Notes under the pieces: model-generated
What the model saw: the letters and a program-made list of their open reading frames with translations, nothing else
What the model was told of the DNA's origin: nothing
Database searches by the model: none
NCBI GenBank assembly: GCA_947259915.1
Contig: CAMYOC010000024.1
Location: 1-53,695, forward strand
Direction of reading: 5' to 3'
Length of the DNA stretch: 53,695 nucleotides
DNA from: an uncultured Gammaproteobacteria bacterium
GTDB taxonomy: Bacteria; Pseudomonadota; Gammaproteobacteria; Steroidobacterales; XN24
Made by a program: the position numbers and the translations under genes
Part shown: positions 27,162-36,510 of the stretch, one piece after another
Layout: the number at the start of each line of letters is the position of its first letter
Position numbering within the stretch: position 1 is the stretch's first letter

Positions 27162-28294
27162 GACGACGACCCCAGACGTTCAAAAAATTGCTTGACGCCG
27201 TCCAGCCAACCGCGCTCGCGCGGACTGTGACTGACGGAACTGGACTGCACCGCCTCATCAAAGTCCTTGAGCAATGTCTTCTGTTTGCGGCTGAGCTTGA
27301 CCGGCGTCTCCACCACCACCCGCACCAGCAGATCGCCATCGGCGCCGCCGCGTACCGGCTTGATGCCCTTGCCACGCAGCCTGAACACACGACCGGATTG
27401 TGTCTCCTCGGGGATTTTCAGATTCACCTGGCCCGCCAGCGCGGGCACATCGACCGCTCCGCCGAGGACCGCGGTGGCAAAACTGATCGGAACTTCACAG
27501 CTGAGGTCAGCCCCATGGCGTTCGAAGATCTGGTGCGGCCGCACGCCGATCTCCACATACAGGTCACCCGGCGGGCCGCCGTTGCGGCCGGCTTCGCCCT
27601 CGCCGCTCAAGCGGATGCGGTCGCCGGTGTCGACGCCGGGCGGCACTTTGACCGACAGGGACCGTGTCTCACGGATCCGGCCCTCGCCATGACATGCGCC
27701 GCACGGTGTATCGATCATCGTGCCGCTGCCGCGACAGCGCGGGCAGGTCTGCTGGACCGAGAAAAAGCCCTGCTGTATGCGCACCGAACCATGGCCGCCA
27801 CAAGTGTCGCAGGTGGTGGGACTGCTGCCGGGTTCGGCGCCGCTGCCGTGACAGGTCTCACACTCACTCAAAACCGGAATGGTGACCGTCACGGTTTCGC
27901 CAAAGGCCGCCTGCTCGAGATCGAGCTCCAGCTCATAGCGCAGATCGGCACCGCGGAATACGCGCGAGCGTCCGCGCCGTCCGCCGCCGAAGATATCGCC
28001 GAAGACATCGCCAAAGATGTCGCTGAAGGCATCGCCGGCGCTGAATCCGCCGGGCCCGGCACCGGCGCCGGAGAGTCCGGCGTGGCCGAATTGATCGTAG
28101 GCAGACCGCTTGCGCGGATCGCTCAGTACCTCGTAGGCCTCTTTGGCCTCCTTGAACAGTGGCTCCGCATCATCCTGGTCCGGGTTGCGGTCGGGATGAT
28201 GCTTCATGGCCAGCCGGCGATAGGCACGCTTGACCTCGGCCTCGGTCGCGTTGCGCGCCAGACCGAGCACCTCGTAGTAATCGCGCTTTGCCAT
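27158..28294 (-). CDS. dnaJ: Chaperone protein DnaJ
   Basis: This is the Hsp40 co-chaperone that delivers unfolded clients to DnaK and stimulates its ATPase. It has 378 residues from the ATG at 28294 ([20 protein letters not shown]). The J-domain (1-70) has the HPD motif in MKHHPDRN. A Gly/Phe-rich linker follows. Four CxxCxGxG zinc repeats are intact: [24 protein letters not shown] and CGACHGEG. It lies 91 nt after dnaK, with a strong hairpin in between, and is coupled to dapB. Confidence 0.98.
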   Translation of the reverse strand: MAKRDYYEVLGLARNATEAEVKRAYRRLAMKHHPDRNPDQDDAEPLFKEAKEAYEVLSDPRKRSAYDQFGHAGLSGAGAGPGGFSAGDAFSDIFGDVFGDIFGGGRRGRSRVFRGADLRYELELDLEQAAFGETVTVTIPVLSECETCHGSGAEPGSSPTTCDTCGGHGSVRIQQGFFSVQQTCPRCRGSGTMIDTPCGACHGEGRIRETRSLSVKVPPGVDTGDRIRLSGEGEAGRNGGPPGDLYVEIGVRPHQIFERHGADLSCEVPISFATAVLGGAVDVPALAGQVNLKIPEETQSGRVFRLRGKGIKPVRGGADGDLLVRVVVETPVKLSRKQKTLLKDFDEAVQSSSVSHSPRERGWLDGVKQFFERLGSSS

Positions 28295-28341
28295 GGGACT
28301 TCCGTCTACACAGGGCCAGGTTCGCCCCGGCCGATACACAA

Positions 28342-28370
28342 AGCGGTGCGGGTGACCCACCCGCACCGCT
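28342..28370. other. Strong hairpin between dnaK and dnaJ
   Basis: This is a perfect 13-bp GC-rich inverted repeat (AGCGGTGCGGGTG and its complement) with a 3-nt loop, in the 91-nt spacer. On the minus strand it is followed by TTTGTGTAT rather than a run of Ts. A partial terminator or a 3'-end stabiliser for the dnaK message is more likely than full termination. It could set the DnaK:DnaJ ratio, which is inference. Confidence 0.75.
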
Positions 28371-28385
28371 GATCAGCCGGCGATT

Positions 28386-30305
28386 CTACTTGTCTTCTTT
28401 CACTTCTTCGAATTCCGCGTCGACCACATCCTCGTTGGTCTTCTCGCCCGCGGTCTCCGCGCCACCCTCGGCGCCAGCCTGTTCGGCCTGCTCGGCGTAG
28501 ACCCGCTGGGCCAGCCCGGCGGACGCCTCCGCCAGGGCCTGGGCCTTGGTCTCGATGACGCTCTTGTCGTCGCTCTTGAGCGCTTCTTTCAGATCCGCCG
28601 TCGCCGACTCGATCTTGCCACGCTCTTCCGAGGTGACCTTGTCACCGAGATCGGACAGCGTCTTCTCGGTGGCGTGCAACAGCGCGTCGGCCTGGTTGCG
28701 CGTCTCGACCAGCTCGCGGAATTTCTTGTCATCCGCGGCATGGGCCTCGGCATCCTTGACCATCTGCTCGATCTCGTCATCGCTCAGACCCGAGGAGGCC
28801 TTGATGATGATGTTCTGCTCCTTGCCGGTAGCCTTGTCCTTGGCCGAGACGTTGAGGATACCGTTGGCGTCGATATCGAAACTGACCTCCACCTGGGGTA
28901 CGCCACGCGGCGCCGGCGGGATATCGGCCAGATCGAAGCGACCCAGGGACTTGTTGTCCTGGGATCGGTCACGCTCACCCTGCAGCACATGGATGGTCAC
29001 CGCCGTCTGATTGTCATCGGCAGTCGAGAACACCTGCTGCGCCTTTGTCGGGATGGTCGTGTTCTTCTCGATCAGCTTGGTCATCACGCCGCCCAGGGTC
29101 TCGATGCCGAGAGACAACGGCGTCACATCGAGCAGCAACACGTCCTTGACGTCGCCGGCGAGCACGCCGCCCTGGATCGCAGCACCGATGGCCACGGCTT
29201 CGTCCGGGTTGACGTCGCGACGCGGATCCTTGCCGAAGAAGTCCTTGACCGCCTCGAGCACCTTGGGCATGCGGCTCTGGCCACCGACCATGATCACGTC
29301 ATCGATCTCGTTGACCGACAGGCCGGCATCCTTGACCGCCAGACGGCAGGGCTCGATGGTGCGCTTGATCAGCGACTCGACCAGCGACTCGAGCTTGGCC
29401 CGGGTCAGCTTGATATTCAGATGCTTTGGACCGCTGGCGTCGGCAGTGATATAGGGCAGGTTGATCTCGGTCTGCTGTGACGAAGACAGCTCGATCTTGC
29501 CCTTCTCGGCCGCCTCCTTGAGACGCTGCATCGCCAGCGGGTCCTTGCTGATATCGATACCGCTCTCTTTCTCGAACTCGCTCGCCAGGTAACGGATGAT
29601 ATGCAGATCGAAGTCCTCGCCGCCGAGGAAGGTGTCACCATTGGTGGCCAGCACTTCGAACTGGTGCTCACCGTCGACGTCGGCGATCTCGATCACCGAG
29701 ATGTCGAAGGTACCGCCACCGAGGTCGTAGACCGCGATCTTGCGGTCGCCGCGCTGTTTGTCCAGCCCATAGGCCAGCGCCGCCGCGGTCGGCTCGTTGA
29801 TGATGCGCTTGACCTCGAGACCGGCGATCTTGCCGGCATCCTTGGTGGCCTGGCGCTGGGAGTCGTTGAAGTAGGCGGGCACGGTGATCACCGCCTCGGT
29901 GACCGGTTCGCCGAGATAGTCCTCGGCGGTCTTCTTCATCTTCATCAGCACGCGCGCCGACACTTCCGGCGGCGCCATCTTGTTGCCAGCCGCCTCGACC
30001 CACGCATCACCGTTTTCGGCCTCGATAATGGTGTAGGGCACCATGTCCTTGTCCCGGGCCACGACCTCGTCAGAATAACGGCGGCCGATCAGGCGCTTGA
30101 CCGCGAACAGGGTGTTGGTCGGGTTGGTGACCGCCTGGCGCTTGGCCGGCTGCCCCACCAGGACCTCGCTGTCTTTGGTGAATGCCACTACCGAAGGCGT
30201 GGTGCGGTCGCCCTCGCTGTTTTCGATGACCTTGGGGGTGCTGCCCTCCATCACCGCCACACAAGAGTTGGTGGTGCCGAGGTCAATTCCGATGACTCTG
30301 CCCAT
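28386..30305 (-). CDS. dnaK: Chaperone protein DnaK (Hsp70)
   Basis: This is the ATP-dependent Hsp70 chaperone for folding and stress recovery. It has 639 residues. The N-terminal ATPase domain (1-385) starts with [17 protein letters not shown] and includes [15 protein letters not shown] and the [10 protein letters not shown] loop. The substrate domain and helical lid follow. The C-terminus is acidic and ends EEVKEDK. It sits 97 nt downstream of grpE, and a sigma-32 promoter occupies that gap, so it can be induced independently of hrcA-grpE. Confidence 0.99.
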   Translation of the reverse strand: MGRVIGIDLGTTNSCVAVMEGSTPKVIENSEGDRTTPSVVAFTKDSEVLVGQPAKRQAVTNPTNTLFAVKRLIGRRYSDEVVARDKDMVPYTIIEAENGDAWVEAAGNKMAPPEVSARVLMKMKKTAEDYLGEPVTEAVITVPAYFNDSQRQATKDAGKIAGLEVKRIINEPTAAALAYGLDKQRGDRKIAVYDLGGGTFDISVIEIADVDGEHQFEVLATNGDTFLGGEDFDLHIIRYLASEFEKESGIDISKDPLAMQRLKEAAEKGKIELSSSQQTEINLPYITADASGPKHLNIKLTRAKLESLVESLIKRTIEPCRLAVKDAGLSVNEIDDVIMVGGQSRMPKVLEAVKDFFGKDPRRDVNPDEAVAIGAAIQGGVLAGDVKDVLLLDVTPLSLGIETLGGVMTKLIEKNTTIPTKAQQVFSTADDNQTAVTIHVLQGERDRSQDNKSLGRFDLADIPPAPRGVPQVEVSFDIDANGILNVSAKDKATGKEQNIIIKASSGLSDDEIEQMVKDAEAHAADDKKFRELVETRNQADALLHATEKTLSDLGDKVTSEERGKIESATADLKEALKSDDKSVIETKAQALAEASAGLAQRVYAEQAEQAGAEGGAETAGEKTNEDVVDAEFEEVKEDK

Positions 30306-30368
30306 GACTTAGCTCTCCAGATCTGTTCTCAAATGGATAAAAAGGTTTGAAAAATCGCTTGTTAGCCT

Positions 30369-30396
30369 AGATGGGGCCGGGCGCGCGCATATCAAG
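30369..30396 (-). promoter_or_regulatory. dnaK: Sigma-32 (RpoH) heat-shock promoter for dnaK
   Basis: On the minus strand, CTTGATA is followed by a 13-nt spacer and then CCCCATCT. The sigma-32 consensus is CTTGAAA with 13-15 nt to CCCCATNT. The match is six of seven in the -35 and complete in the -10. It lies about 65 nt before the dnaK start, inside the grpE-dnaK gap. Confidence 0.85.
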
Positions 30397-30402
30397 GGCG
30401 GC

Positions 30403-30969
30403 TCAGCCGTCCAGCTCGCGGGACACGATCACCCGGGCCGGCCGCAGCAGCCGCTCATGGATGCGATAGCCCTTCTGCACCATCATGATCACGGTCCCGG
30501 GCGGCTGCTCGTCCGTCGGCTGAGTGGCGATGGCCTCATGCTGCTCGGGATCGAAGGCCTCGCCCAGGGGCTCGATGGCGGAAATGCCGAATTTGCCGAG
30601 ACACTGCTCGAGCTGCTTTTGGGTCGCCTGCATGCCTTCAGCCAGGGGCGTGTTGGCCTGCTCCGGCGGCAGGGATTGCAGGCCCATCTCCATACTGTCG
30701 GCGACCGTCAATAGCTCCCTGGCGAAGCGCTCGGTGCCGTACCGGTGAGCATTCTCGATATCGCGGGCGGCGCGACGCCGCACGTTCTCCAGTTCGGCCA
30801 CCGCGCGCAGACGCTGGTCGTTCAGTTCGACCAGTTCCCGCTCGAGGTCTTCGCGCGGCAGTGACTGAGCCTTATCGCCAGACTCCGTGGCGGCTTCCGG
30901 CTGTTGCTCCACAGCGGCGTCATCGGGCAGCTCGCCGGTGGCGTCCGACGGACCAGGATTGTCGATCAT
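30403..30969 (-). CDS. grpE: Nucleotide exchange factor GrpE
   Basis: GrpE releases ADP from DnaK and acts as a thermosensor through its paired helices. It has 188 residues. An acidic, disordered N-terminus (1-35) is followed by a long coiled coil (about 40-110) with the segment ELENVRRRAARDIENAHRYG. The C-terminal beta domain contains EAFDPEQHEAI and ends with MVQKGYRIHERLLRPARVIVS. GGGGAG lies 5 nt before the ATG. It follows hrcA on the same strand. Confidence 0.97.
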   Translation of the reverse strand: MIDNPGPSDATGELPDDAAVEQQPEAATESGDKAQSLPREDLERELVELNDQRLRAVAELENVRRRAARDIENAHRYGTERFARELLTVADSMEMGLQSLPPEQANTPLAEGMQATQKQLEQCLGKFGISAIEPLGEAFDPEQHEAIATQPTDEQPPGTVIMMVQKGYRIHERLLRPARVIVSRELDG

Positions 30970-31061
30970 AAATACTCCCCGGATAAAATAAGACGTGGCC
31001 GCCAGGCCCCGGCAGCCGGGACTGGATCAGCAACTCGAAACCCTGACGCGGGAACTTGGGG

Positions 31062-32120
31062 CTAATCGCGTGAATTCAAGGCGCTGCCGAGAATTTTCGC
31101 GGTGATACCGACAATCGGGATGACACGCTCGTAGGCCATGCGGGTAGGGCCGATCACACCGAGCACCCCCACTACCTCGTCCTCGACCACGTAGGGCGCG
31201 GCCACCACGCTGCAATCGCCGAGGATCTGGTAGCCGGATTCCTCGCCGATAAAGATCTGCAGGTTTGAGCCCACCATGCAGCGATCCAGCAGATGGATCA
31301 GGTCACGCTGGCGGCTGAACGCGTCAAACAACTCGCGCAGTTTGTCGACATCGGACAGCTCGGCGAAGTCCATCAGGTTGGTCTCCCCGGCGAGACAGTA
31401 ACCCGACTGCCCGTCGCCCCCGACCTCGAACACACGTTGCGCGATCTGGATCGTGTCGACCATGCGCCGGTTCATGGACTCACGGGTCTCCTGCAGACTG
31501 TTGAGCAGCTCCTCGCGCACGCTGATCAGGGTCTTGCCGGCGAAGTGGGCGTTCAGATAGTTGGCGGCCCGGCGCAATTCCTCTTCGCCGTAGTCCCGAT
31601 CCACGTCGAGGATCCGGTTCTGCACCTCTTTCTCATTGATCACCAGGATCGCCAGCACCCGCCGCTCGGACAGCGGCAAAAACTCGATCTGGCGCAACGA
31701 GCCGACCACCTGCCGGGGCAACGTGACCACACCGGCCATATGGGTCAGCCCCGAGAGCAGACCCGAAGCCGCCTGCACCAGGTCCTGATCCGAGGACACC
31801 CGCTGCACCAGCCCCTGCTCCAGACGCGCCGTCTCGGCCGGGGACAGCGGTTCGAAGTTGACCAGGGTGTCGACAAAGAAACGATAGCCCTTGGGCGTCG
31901 GCACGCGACCGGCCGAGGTGTGGGGCGACCCGACGAATCCCATCTCCTCGAGATCCGACATCACGTTGCGGATGGTGGCCGGCGACAGATCCAGACCCGA
32001 GTCCCGCGACAGCGTCCGTGAGCCCACAGGCTGGCCTTCGCGGATATAGCGGGAGACCAGCACCTTGAGTAGATGCTGGGCGCGGTCCGAAAGTTCTTCG
32101 TACGCCTGGTTGCTCGCCAT
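31062..32120 (-). CDS. hrcA: Heat-inducible transcription repressor HrcA
   Basis: HrcA represses chaperone operons by binding CIRCE elements and is itself folded by GroEL. It has 352 residues from the ATG at 32120. The winged-helix region contains SRYIREGQPVGSRTLSRDSG and the DNA-contacting SPATIRNVMSDLEEMGFVGSPHTSAGRVPT. A GAF-like dimerisation part follows. Upstream in-frame ATGs at 32144-32147 have a better-spaced GGGAA, so the start is uncertain by about nine residues. No CIRCE is visible near this operon, so its target is probably groESL elsewhere. Confidence 0.95.
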   Translation of the reverse strand: MASNQAYEELSDRAQHLLKVLVSRYIREGQPVGSRTLSRDSGLDLSPATIRNVMSDLEEMGFVGSPHTSAGRVPTPKGYRFFVDTLVNFEPLSPAETARLEQGLVQRVSSDQDLVQAASGLLSGLTHMAGVVTLPRQVVGSLRQIEFLPLSERRVLAILVINEKEVQNRILDVDRDYGEEELRRAANYLNAHFAGKTLISVREELLNSLQETRESMNRRMVDTIQIAQRVFEVGGDGQSGYCLAGETNLMDFAELSDVDKLRELFDAFSRQRDLIHLLDRCMVGSNLQIFIGEESGYQILGDCSVVAAPYVVEDEVVGVLGVIGPTRMAYERVIPIVGITAKILGSALNSRD

Positions 32121-32282
32121 CGCTCCCGTGATCCGCGCGACCATCATCGGCCGATTCCCGACGCTAGCAACCCCTACCTGGGCGGTCAAGCGAGCCTATC
32201 GCCGGCGAGTGGGCTTGCTGGTGCTGTGGGCGGATGCAGACCGATCGGGCACAATCCTGCTAATGTCCCGGCCGAGGTGCCT

Positions 32283-33206
32283 ATGAAACGCGAGTTCCGG
32301 ACCATTGCCCTGACCGGCAAGCAGACCGATGCCCGGGTCGAGGAATCGATGCGTCTGCTGGTCCCGCATTTGCTCGAGGCCGACCGGCGCGTGGTCCTGG
32401 ATGAGGCGATCTCGATCGAGTTCAACGACTTGCCGGTCACCCGCCTCGACCGTCAGTCGCTGGTCGATGAAGCGGACCTGCTGGTCGCGATCGGCGGCGA
32501 TGGCACCATGCTCTACGCCAATCGCCTGGCTGCCGGCGCCGGACTACCGCTGCTGGGGATCAACCGCGGACGTCTGGGCTTCCTCGCCGACATCGGCACC
32601 GACGAAATGCTGGCCCGGGTCGCGGAAGTGCTCGACGGCCGCTATGCCGAGGAGCACCGGCTGATGCTCACCGCCGAACTCGACGACGGTCAGCAAACGG
32701 CACAGGCGATAGCGCTCAACGACGTCGTTCTGCAGCGGCGCGAGACCGGTCGCATGCTGGATTTCGAGACCTGGATCGACGGCGTCTATGTCAACACCCA
32801 CGGCGGCGACGGTCTGGTGGTCGCCACCCCCACCGGCTCGACCGCCTACGCCTTGTCCGGCGGCGGACCGATACTCCATCCCGGCGTGGGCGCCATCGCG
32901 CTTGTGCCGATCTGTCCCCATACCCTCAGCGACCGGCCGCTGGTCGTCGGCGCGGACGCCGTAATCGAAATACGTCTGGTGGCGCACGCCGACACACGCT
33001 CCGAGGTGATCTGCGACGGCCGCGTGCTGGGCGAGCTGTTGCCCGGTCAGCGGCTCACGATCACGCGCGCGCCCTGCGACGCCATCCTGATCCACCCACG
33101 CGACCATGACTATTTCCGCATCCTGCGCTCGAAGCTGCACTGGGGCCGCGGCAATCGCGGCCAGGACAATAGCGGCAGCGGCCAGGGCGGCAACCGGGAG
33201 CGCTGA
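32283..33206 (+). CDS. nadK: NAD kinase
   Basis: This enzyme phosphorylates NAD to NADP using ATP or polyphosphate. It has 307 residues from the ATG at 32283 (MKREFRTIALTGK), with GAGGTG just upstream. The nucleotide motif LLVAIGGDGTMLYANRL and the segment DGLVVATPTGSTAYALSGGGPI are complete. It is divergent from hrcA and five bases upstream of recN, an arrangement common in Gammaproteobacteria. The frame is open further upstream but is antisense to hrcA there. Confidence 0.97.
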   Translation: MKREFRTIALTGKQTDARVEESMRLLVPHLLEADRRVVLDEAISIEFNDLPVTRLDRQSLVDEADLLVAIGGDGTMLYANRLAAGAGLPLLGINRGRLGFLADIGTDEMLARVAEVLDGRYAEEHRLMLTAELDDGQQTAQAIALNDVVLQRRETGRMLDFETWIDGVYVNTHGGDGLVVATPTGSTAYALSGGGPILHPGVGAIALVPICPHTLSDRPLVVGADAVIEIRLVAHADTRSEVICDGRVLGELLPGQRLTITRAPCDAILIHPRDHDYFRILRSKLHWGRGNRGQDNSGSGQGGNRER

Positions 33207-33211
33207 ACGGC

Positions 33212-34891
33212 ATGTTGCAGCAGATCCGGGTAAACAATTACGCGATCATCGATGAGGCCGAACTCGAGCTGGGCGGGGGTCTCACCGTGCTCACCGGCGA
33301 GACCGGGGCCGGCAAGTCGATCCTGATCGACGCACTGGGGCTGGTCCTTGGCGACCGCGCCGACGCCAGCGCGGTCCGCCAGGATGCCAGCCGCGCCGAG
33401 ATCACCGCATTTTTCGATCTCGGCGACCGCGACGACGTACGGCGCTGGCTCGAAGATCGGGAGATGGATGCCGACGGCGAATGCGTGTTGCGCCGGGTGA
33501 TCAGCCGCGAGGGGCGCTCGCGGGGATTTATCAACGGCTGCCCGGTGCCGATGCAGACCCTGCGCACCCTCGGCGAGATGATGGTCGAGATCCACGGCCA
33601 GCATGAGCACCAGCATCTGACCCGCCGGGCCACACAACGGGCGCTGCTTGACGGCTTCGGTGGCTATATCGGGGAAGCCGCGGCCGTGCGCGACGCCGCG
33701 GCCGAAGTAAAACGACTGGAGGACGCGCTGGATAGCCTGCGTGCCGCCCGCGCCGACCGCGACAGCCGTCTCGACCTGCTGCGTTATCAGGTCTCCGAGC
33801 TGGAGGGTCTGGGCCTCGGCGACGGTGAAGCCGAAGCACTGGAGCTCGAACACAAGCGGCTGGCCAATACTGGCCGTCTGGCCGAGGGCGCGGACCTGGC
33901 CCTGACCCAGATCTACGACGATGAATCCGGTGCCGCCCAGCAGCGGCTGGCACGCTCCAGCGACACCCTGACTCAACTCGCCGAGGTCGACCCGGCACTG
34001 GAACCGTTGGGCAAGCTGCTGGAAGAAGCGGAGATCCAGGTCAGCGAGGCGGCGGATGGTCTGCGCCGATACCTGGCCGATCTGGACATGGATCCGGCCC
34101 GGCTCGAGTTTGTCGGCAACCGGCTGGCCGAGATCAGCCAGCTCGCGCGAAAACACCAGGTCGACGCCGCAGCGCTGCCGGAAAGGCTCGAGGTCCTGCG
34201 CACCGAGCTGGCGGAATTGCAGGATGACGAGGTGACCCTGCGCGATCGCGAGCAGGCGCTTGCGGCCGCCGGCAAACGTTATGGCGAGGCGGCCGCGGTG
34301 CTGACCAGGTTGCGCCGGGCGGCGGCCGAACGGTTGAGCGAAGGCGTCACCGCGACGATGCGTCAGCTCGGCATGCCGGGCGGCCGGTTCGAGGCGCATG
34401 TCGACGCCGAAGAGCCGCCCCGGGTATCGGCGGGGGGCGTGGACCGGATCGAATTCCTGGTCACCGCGAACCCCGGCCAGCCGGCGGCGGCGCTGTCAAA
34501 AGTCGCTTCGGGCGGCGAACTCTCTCGCATCAGTCTCGCGATTCAGGTCGTCGCGACCGCAGACTCAGCCCTGCCCTGCCTGGTGTTTGACGAAGTAGAT
34601 TCGGGCGTCGGCGGGGGCGTGGCGGAGATCGTGGGCCGGCGGCTGCGTGAACTGGGTGACGGCCGTCAGGTGCTCTGCGTCACTCACCTGCCCCAGGTCG
34701 CCAGCCAGAGCCATCATCATCTCCGCGTCAGCAAGCTGGCCAGTGCCAAGACCACCCGCACCACGCTGGCGGCGCTGAACGAGGATGAAAAAGTCGAGGA
34801 GCTGGCGCGCATGCTCGGCGGCGTCAAAATCACCGCCACGACCCGACGTCACGCGCGCGAGATGATCGAACAGGCCCGCAACCGGGCCTAA
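33212..34891 (+). CDS. recN: DNA repair protein RecN
   Basis: RecN is an SMC-like ATPase that acts in double-strand break repair. It has 559 residues. Walker A is in LTGETGAGKSILIDAL (about 26-41). The central coiled-coil arms (about 150-360) are rich in Leu, Glu and Arg. The C-terminal signature ASGGELSRISLAIQV and Walker B LPCLVFDEVDSGVGG complete the head. It forms an operon with nadK and ends in a 4-nt convergent overlap with the fur remnant. No LexA box is obvious. Confidence 0.97.
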   Translation: MLQQIRVNNYAIIDEAELELGGGLTVLTGETGAGKSILIDALGLVLGDRADASAVRQDASRAEITAFFDLGDRDDVRRWLEDREMDADGECVLRRVISREGRSRGFINGCPVPMQTLRTLGEMMVEIHGQHEHQHLTRRATQRALLDGFGGYIGEAAAVRDAAAEVKRLEDALDSLRAARADRDSRLDLLRYQVSELEGLGLGDGEAEALELEHKRLANTGRLAEGADLALTQIYDDESGAAQQRLARSSDTLTQLAEVDPALEPLGKLLEEAEIQVSEAADGLRRYLADLDMDPARLEFVGNRLAEISQLARKHQVDAAALPERLEVLRTELAELQDDEVTLRDREQALAAAGKRYGEAAAVLTRLRRAAAERLSEGVTATMRQLGMPGGRFEAHVDAEEPPRVSAGGVDRIEFLVTANPGQPAAALSKVASGGELSRISLAIQVVATADSALPCLVFDEVDSGVGGGVAEIVGRRLRELGDGRQVLCVTHLPQVASQSHHHLRVSKLASAKTTRTTLAALNEDEKVEELARMLGGVKITATTRRHAREMIEQARNRA

Positions 34892-35213
34892 ACAGAGCCG
34901 TCCTCGCGGTAGGGGCAATCCGCGCGTCTGCAGGCGCCATAGATGATCAGCGAGTGGCTGGTGATGTCGAAACCATGCTCGCTGGCCATGGCCTTCTGCC
35001 GATCCTCGATCATCGGGTCGACAAACTCTTCGACCCGGCCACAGTCCAGACAGACGATATGGTCGTGATGGGCGCCGTCATCGAGTTCGAACACCGCGCT
35101 GCCGCCCTCGAAGTTGTGCCGCTGCACCAGACCGGCGGTCTCGAACTGGGTCAGGACCCGGTAGACCGTAGAGTGACCTTGAGCCCTGCTTTCCTGAGAT
35201 CGTTGCTCTCCAC
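34888..35213 (-). pseudogene. fur: Ferric uptake regulator Fur, broken by an internal deletion
   Basis: The C-terminal dimerisation and metal domain of Fur is intact, from STVYRVLTQFETAGLVQRH to the end, with HHDHIVCLDCGRVEEF and GACRRADCPY. The winged helix is missing. Reading upstream, the true N-terminus is found in another frame from a GTG at 35213: it encodes VESNDLRKAGLKVTL, the classic Fur start. It then runs straight into the STVYRV codons in the wrong frame and stops. About 38 codons (the DNA-recognition region) plus a frame-changing base are absent, and a CTAC sits at the join. The neighbourhood (recN, bamE) is the normal fur locus. The open frame extending to 35316 is therefore not a real protein start. 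Confidence 0.85.
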
Positions 35214-35330
35214 CTAAGACACCCCCGGCTGCGTTGCGCGCCACATGGAAAGGAGAATAGTTCCTGTTATTATTACCGACTTCCTCCCGGTCGCCAAAGA
35301 AATATGCTTCGCCCACCTTTTATCAGCGTT

Positions 35331-35741
35331 ATGCCCATGCGCAGCCTGACCCGAGCTCTTGTCCGCGCGCTGAGTTTGCTGCTCCTGGTCGCCAGCCTGG
35401 TCGCCTCCAGCGGCTGCATGGTGCGCAACTTCACGCTCAAGCCCTACCGGATCAACATCCAGCAGGGTAATTTTCTCGAGGAGGACGACGTTGACCAGGT
35501 GCAGACCGGGATGACGCGCAGCCAGGTGCGGTTCCTGCTCGGCACACCGATGGTGGAAGACCTGTTCAACAGCGATCGCTGGGACTACATCTACTATCTG
35601 AAGATCGGTCGATCGCAGCAAGTCTATACCCGCCACTTTATCGTCTTTTTCGAGGGTGACCAGGCAGTCCGCGTGGAGAAGGACCTGGGCAATACCCAGG
35701 AGAACGACGAAGGCGAGATTATCGAGTCGCGCGAAGGCTGA
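35331..35741 (+). CDS. bamE: Outer-membrane assembly lipoprotein BamE
   Basis: BamE is a small lipoprotein of the BAM complex that inserts beta-barrel proteins into the outer membrane. It has 136 residues from the ATG at 35331. A lipoprotein signal ends at Cys29 (VASSGC; position -3 is Ser, a little unusual). The SmpA/OmlA domain includes YRINIQQGNFLEEDDVDQV and GMTRSQVRFLLGTPMVEDLF. The C-terminus is acidic. It is divergent from fur, the usual arrangement. ATGs at 35304 and 35337 are alternatives. Confidence 0.93.
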   Translation: MPMRSLTRALVRALSLLLLVASLVASSGCMVRNFTLKPYRINIQQGNFLEEDDVDQVQTGMTRSQVRFLLGTPMVEDLFNSDRWDYIYYLKIGRSQQVYTRHFIVFFEGDQAVRVEKDLGNTQENDEGEIIESREG

Positions 35742-35746
35742 GGCGT

Positions 35747-36082
35747 TCAGCCGGCTGGATCCGACTCATCCCTGGCCTTGTTGCGACCCATCGTCTTGCC
35801 CAGCGCCGCCAGCTCCCGACGCACGACCTTCGGATCCGCTGTGAGCGGACGGTAGACCTCCACCCGATCACCGGGCTGCAGCGCCTGGCCGTGCTTGACC
35901 AGCTTGCCGAAGATACCGATCCGGCTGCCGCCCAGATCAATCTCCGGATACTCCTCCTCGATGCCGGACAGCCGCACCGCTTCTTCCGCGGTCGTGCCCG
36001 GCGGCACCTCCAGCGACAGGATCGACTGGGATTCGGGCGTCGCATAAGCCACTTCGACGCGGATGAATTCAGCGTCGCCCAT
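35747..36082 (-). CDS. rnfH: RnfH family protein (UPF0125)
   Basis: This is a small ubiquitin-fold protein paired with RatA in most Gammaproteobacteria. Its role is unsettled despite the Rnf-related name. It has 111 residues from the ATG at 36082 (MGDAEFIRVEVAYATPESQ). The segment GTTAEEAVRLSGI and the C-terminal half GDRVEVYRPLTADPKVVRRE are characteristic. The start overlaps the ratA end by 14 nt. No rnf cluster is present in the window. Confidence 0.92.
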   Translation of the reverse strand: MGDAEFIRVEVAYATPESQSILSLEVPPGTTAEEAVRLSGIEEEYPEIDLGGSRIGIFGKLVKHGQALQPGDRVEVYRPLTADPKVVRRELAALGKTMGRNKARDESDPAG

Positions 36083-36506
36083 AGACAACCCGGGCCCGTT
36101 TCGAGAACGCATCCACCAGAGACCGGGCCATATCCTCGAACATCGTCCCGAACAACATCCCGCCCATAAAGCTGTCGAATTCGAAACTCATCTCCAGCCG
36201 CACTTCGCTGGCGGCTTCGTCGAGCCGATCGAAATGCCAGTGACCTTCGAGATGGCGAAACGGACCATCCACCAGACCGATCTCGATACGCTCCCCCGCC
36301 ACCAGCTGATTGCGGGTGGTGAAGACGCGGGACATCTTGCCTTTGCTCAGCTCGAGGCTGGCCTCCATAAAACGCTCGGTCTCACTGTGGACGACCGCCG
36401 AGCGACACCAGGGCAGGAACTCCGGATAGGCTCGGACATCGTTGACCAGCGCATACATCTCGGTAGCCCCGTAGGGCAGCAGGGCCGAGCGTTGCAGCTC
36501 GCGCAT
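36069..36506 (-). CDS. ratA: RatA / coenzyme Q-binding START-domain protein
   Basis: This is a START-domain protein of the COQ10 type. Homologues bind ubiquinone, and E. coli RatA has also been described as an inhibitor of 70S ribosome association. It has 145 residues from the ATG at 36506 (MRELQRSALLPYGATEMY). The signature MYALVNDVRAYPEFLPWC sits near the N-terminus, and the C-terminal helix DMARSLVDAFSKRARVVYG closes the fold. It begins 4 nt after the symporter gene and overlaps rnfH. Confidence 0.93.
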   Translation of the reverse strand: MRELQRSALLPYGATEMYALVNDVRAYPEFLPWCRSAVVHSETERFMEASLELSKGKMSRVFTTRNQLVAGERIEIGLVDGPFRHLEGHWHFDRLDEAASEVRLEMSFEFDSFMGGMLFGTMFEDMARSLVDAFSKRARVVYGRR

Positions 36507-36510
36507 GGTC

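Noticed and set aside
30300..32290. CIRCE operator for HrcA
   Set aside because: No TTAGCACTC/GAGTGCTAA pair was found on reading the gaps.
35214..35316. Upstream extension of the fur frame to an ATG at 35316
   Set aside because: The extra residues resemble no Fur N-terminus, and the true N-terminal codons are in another frame at 35213. It is the artefact of the deletion.
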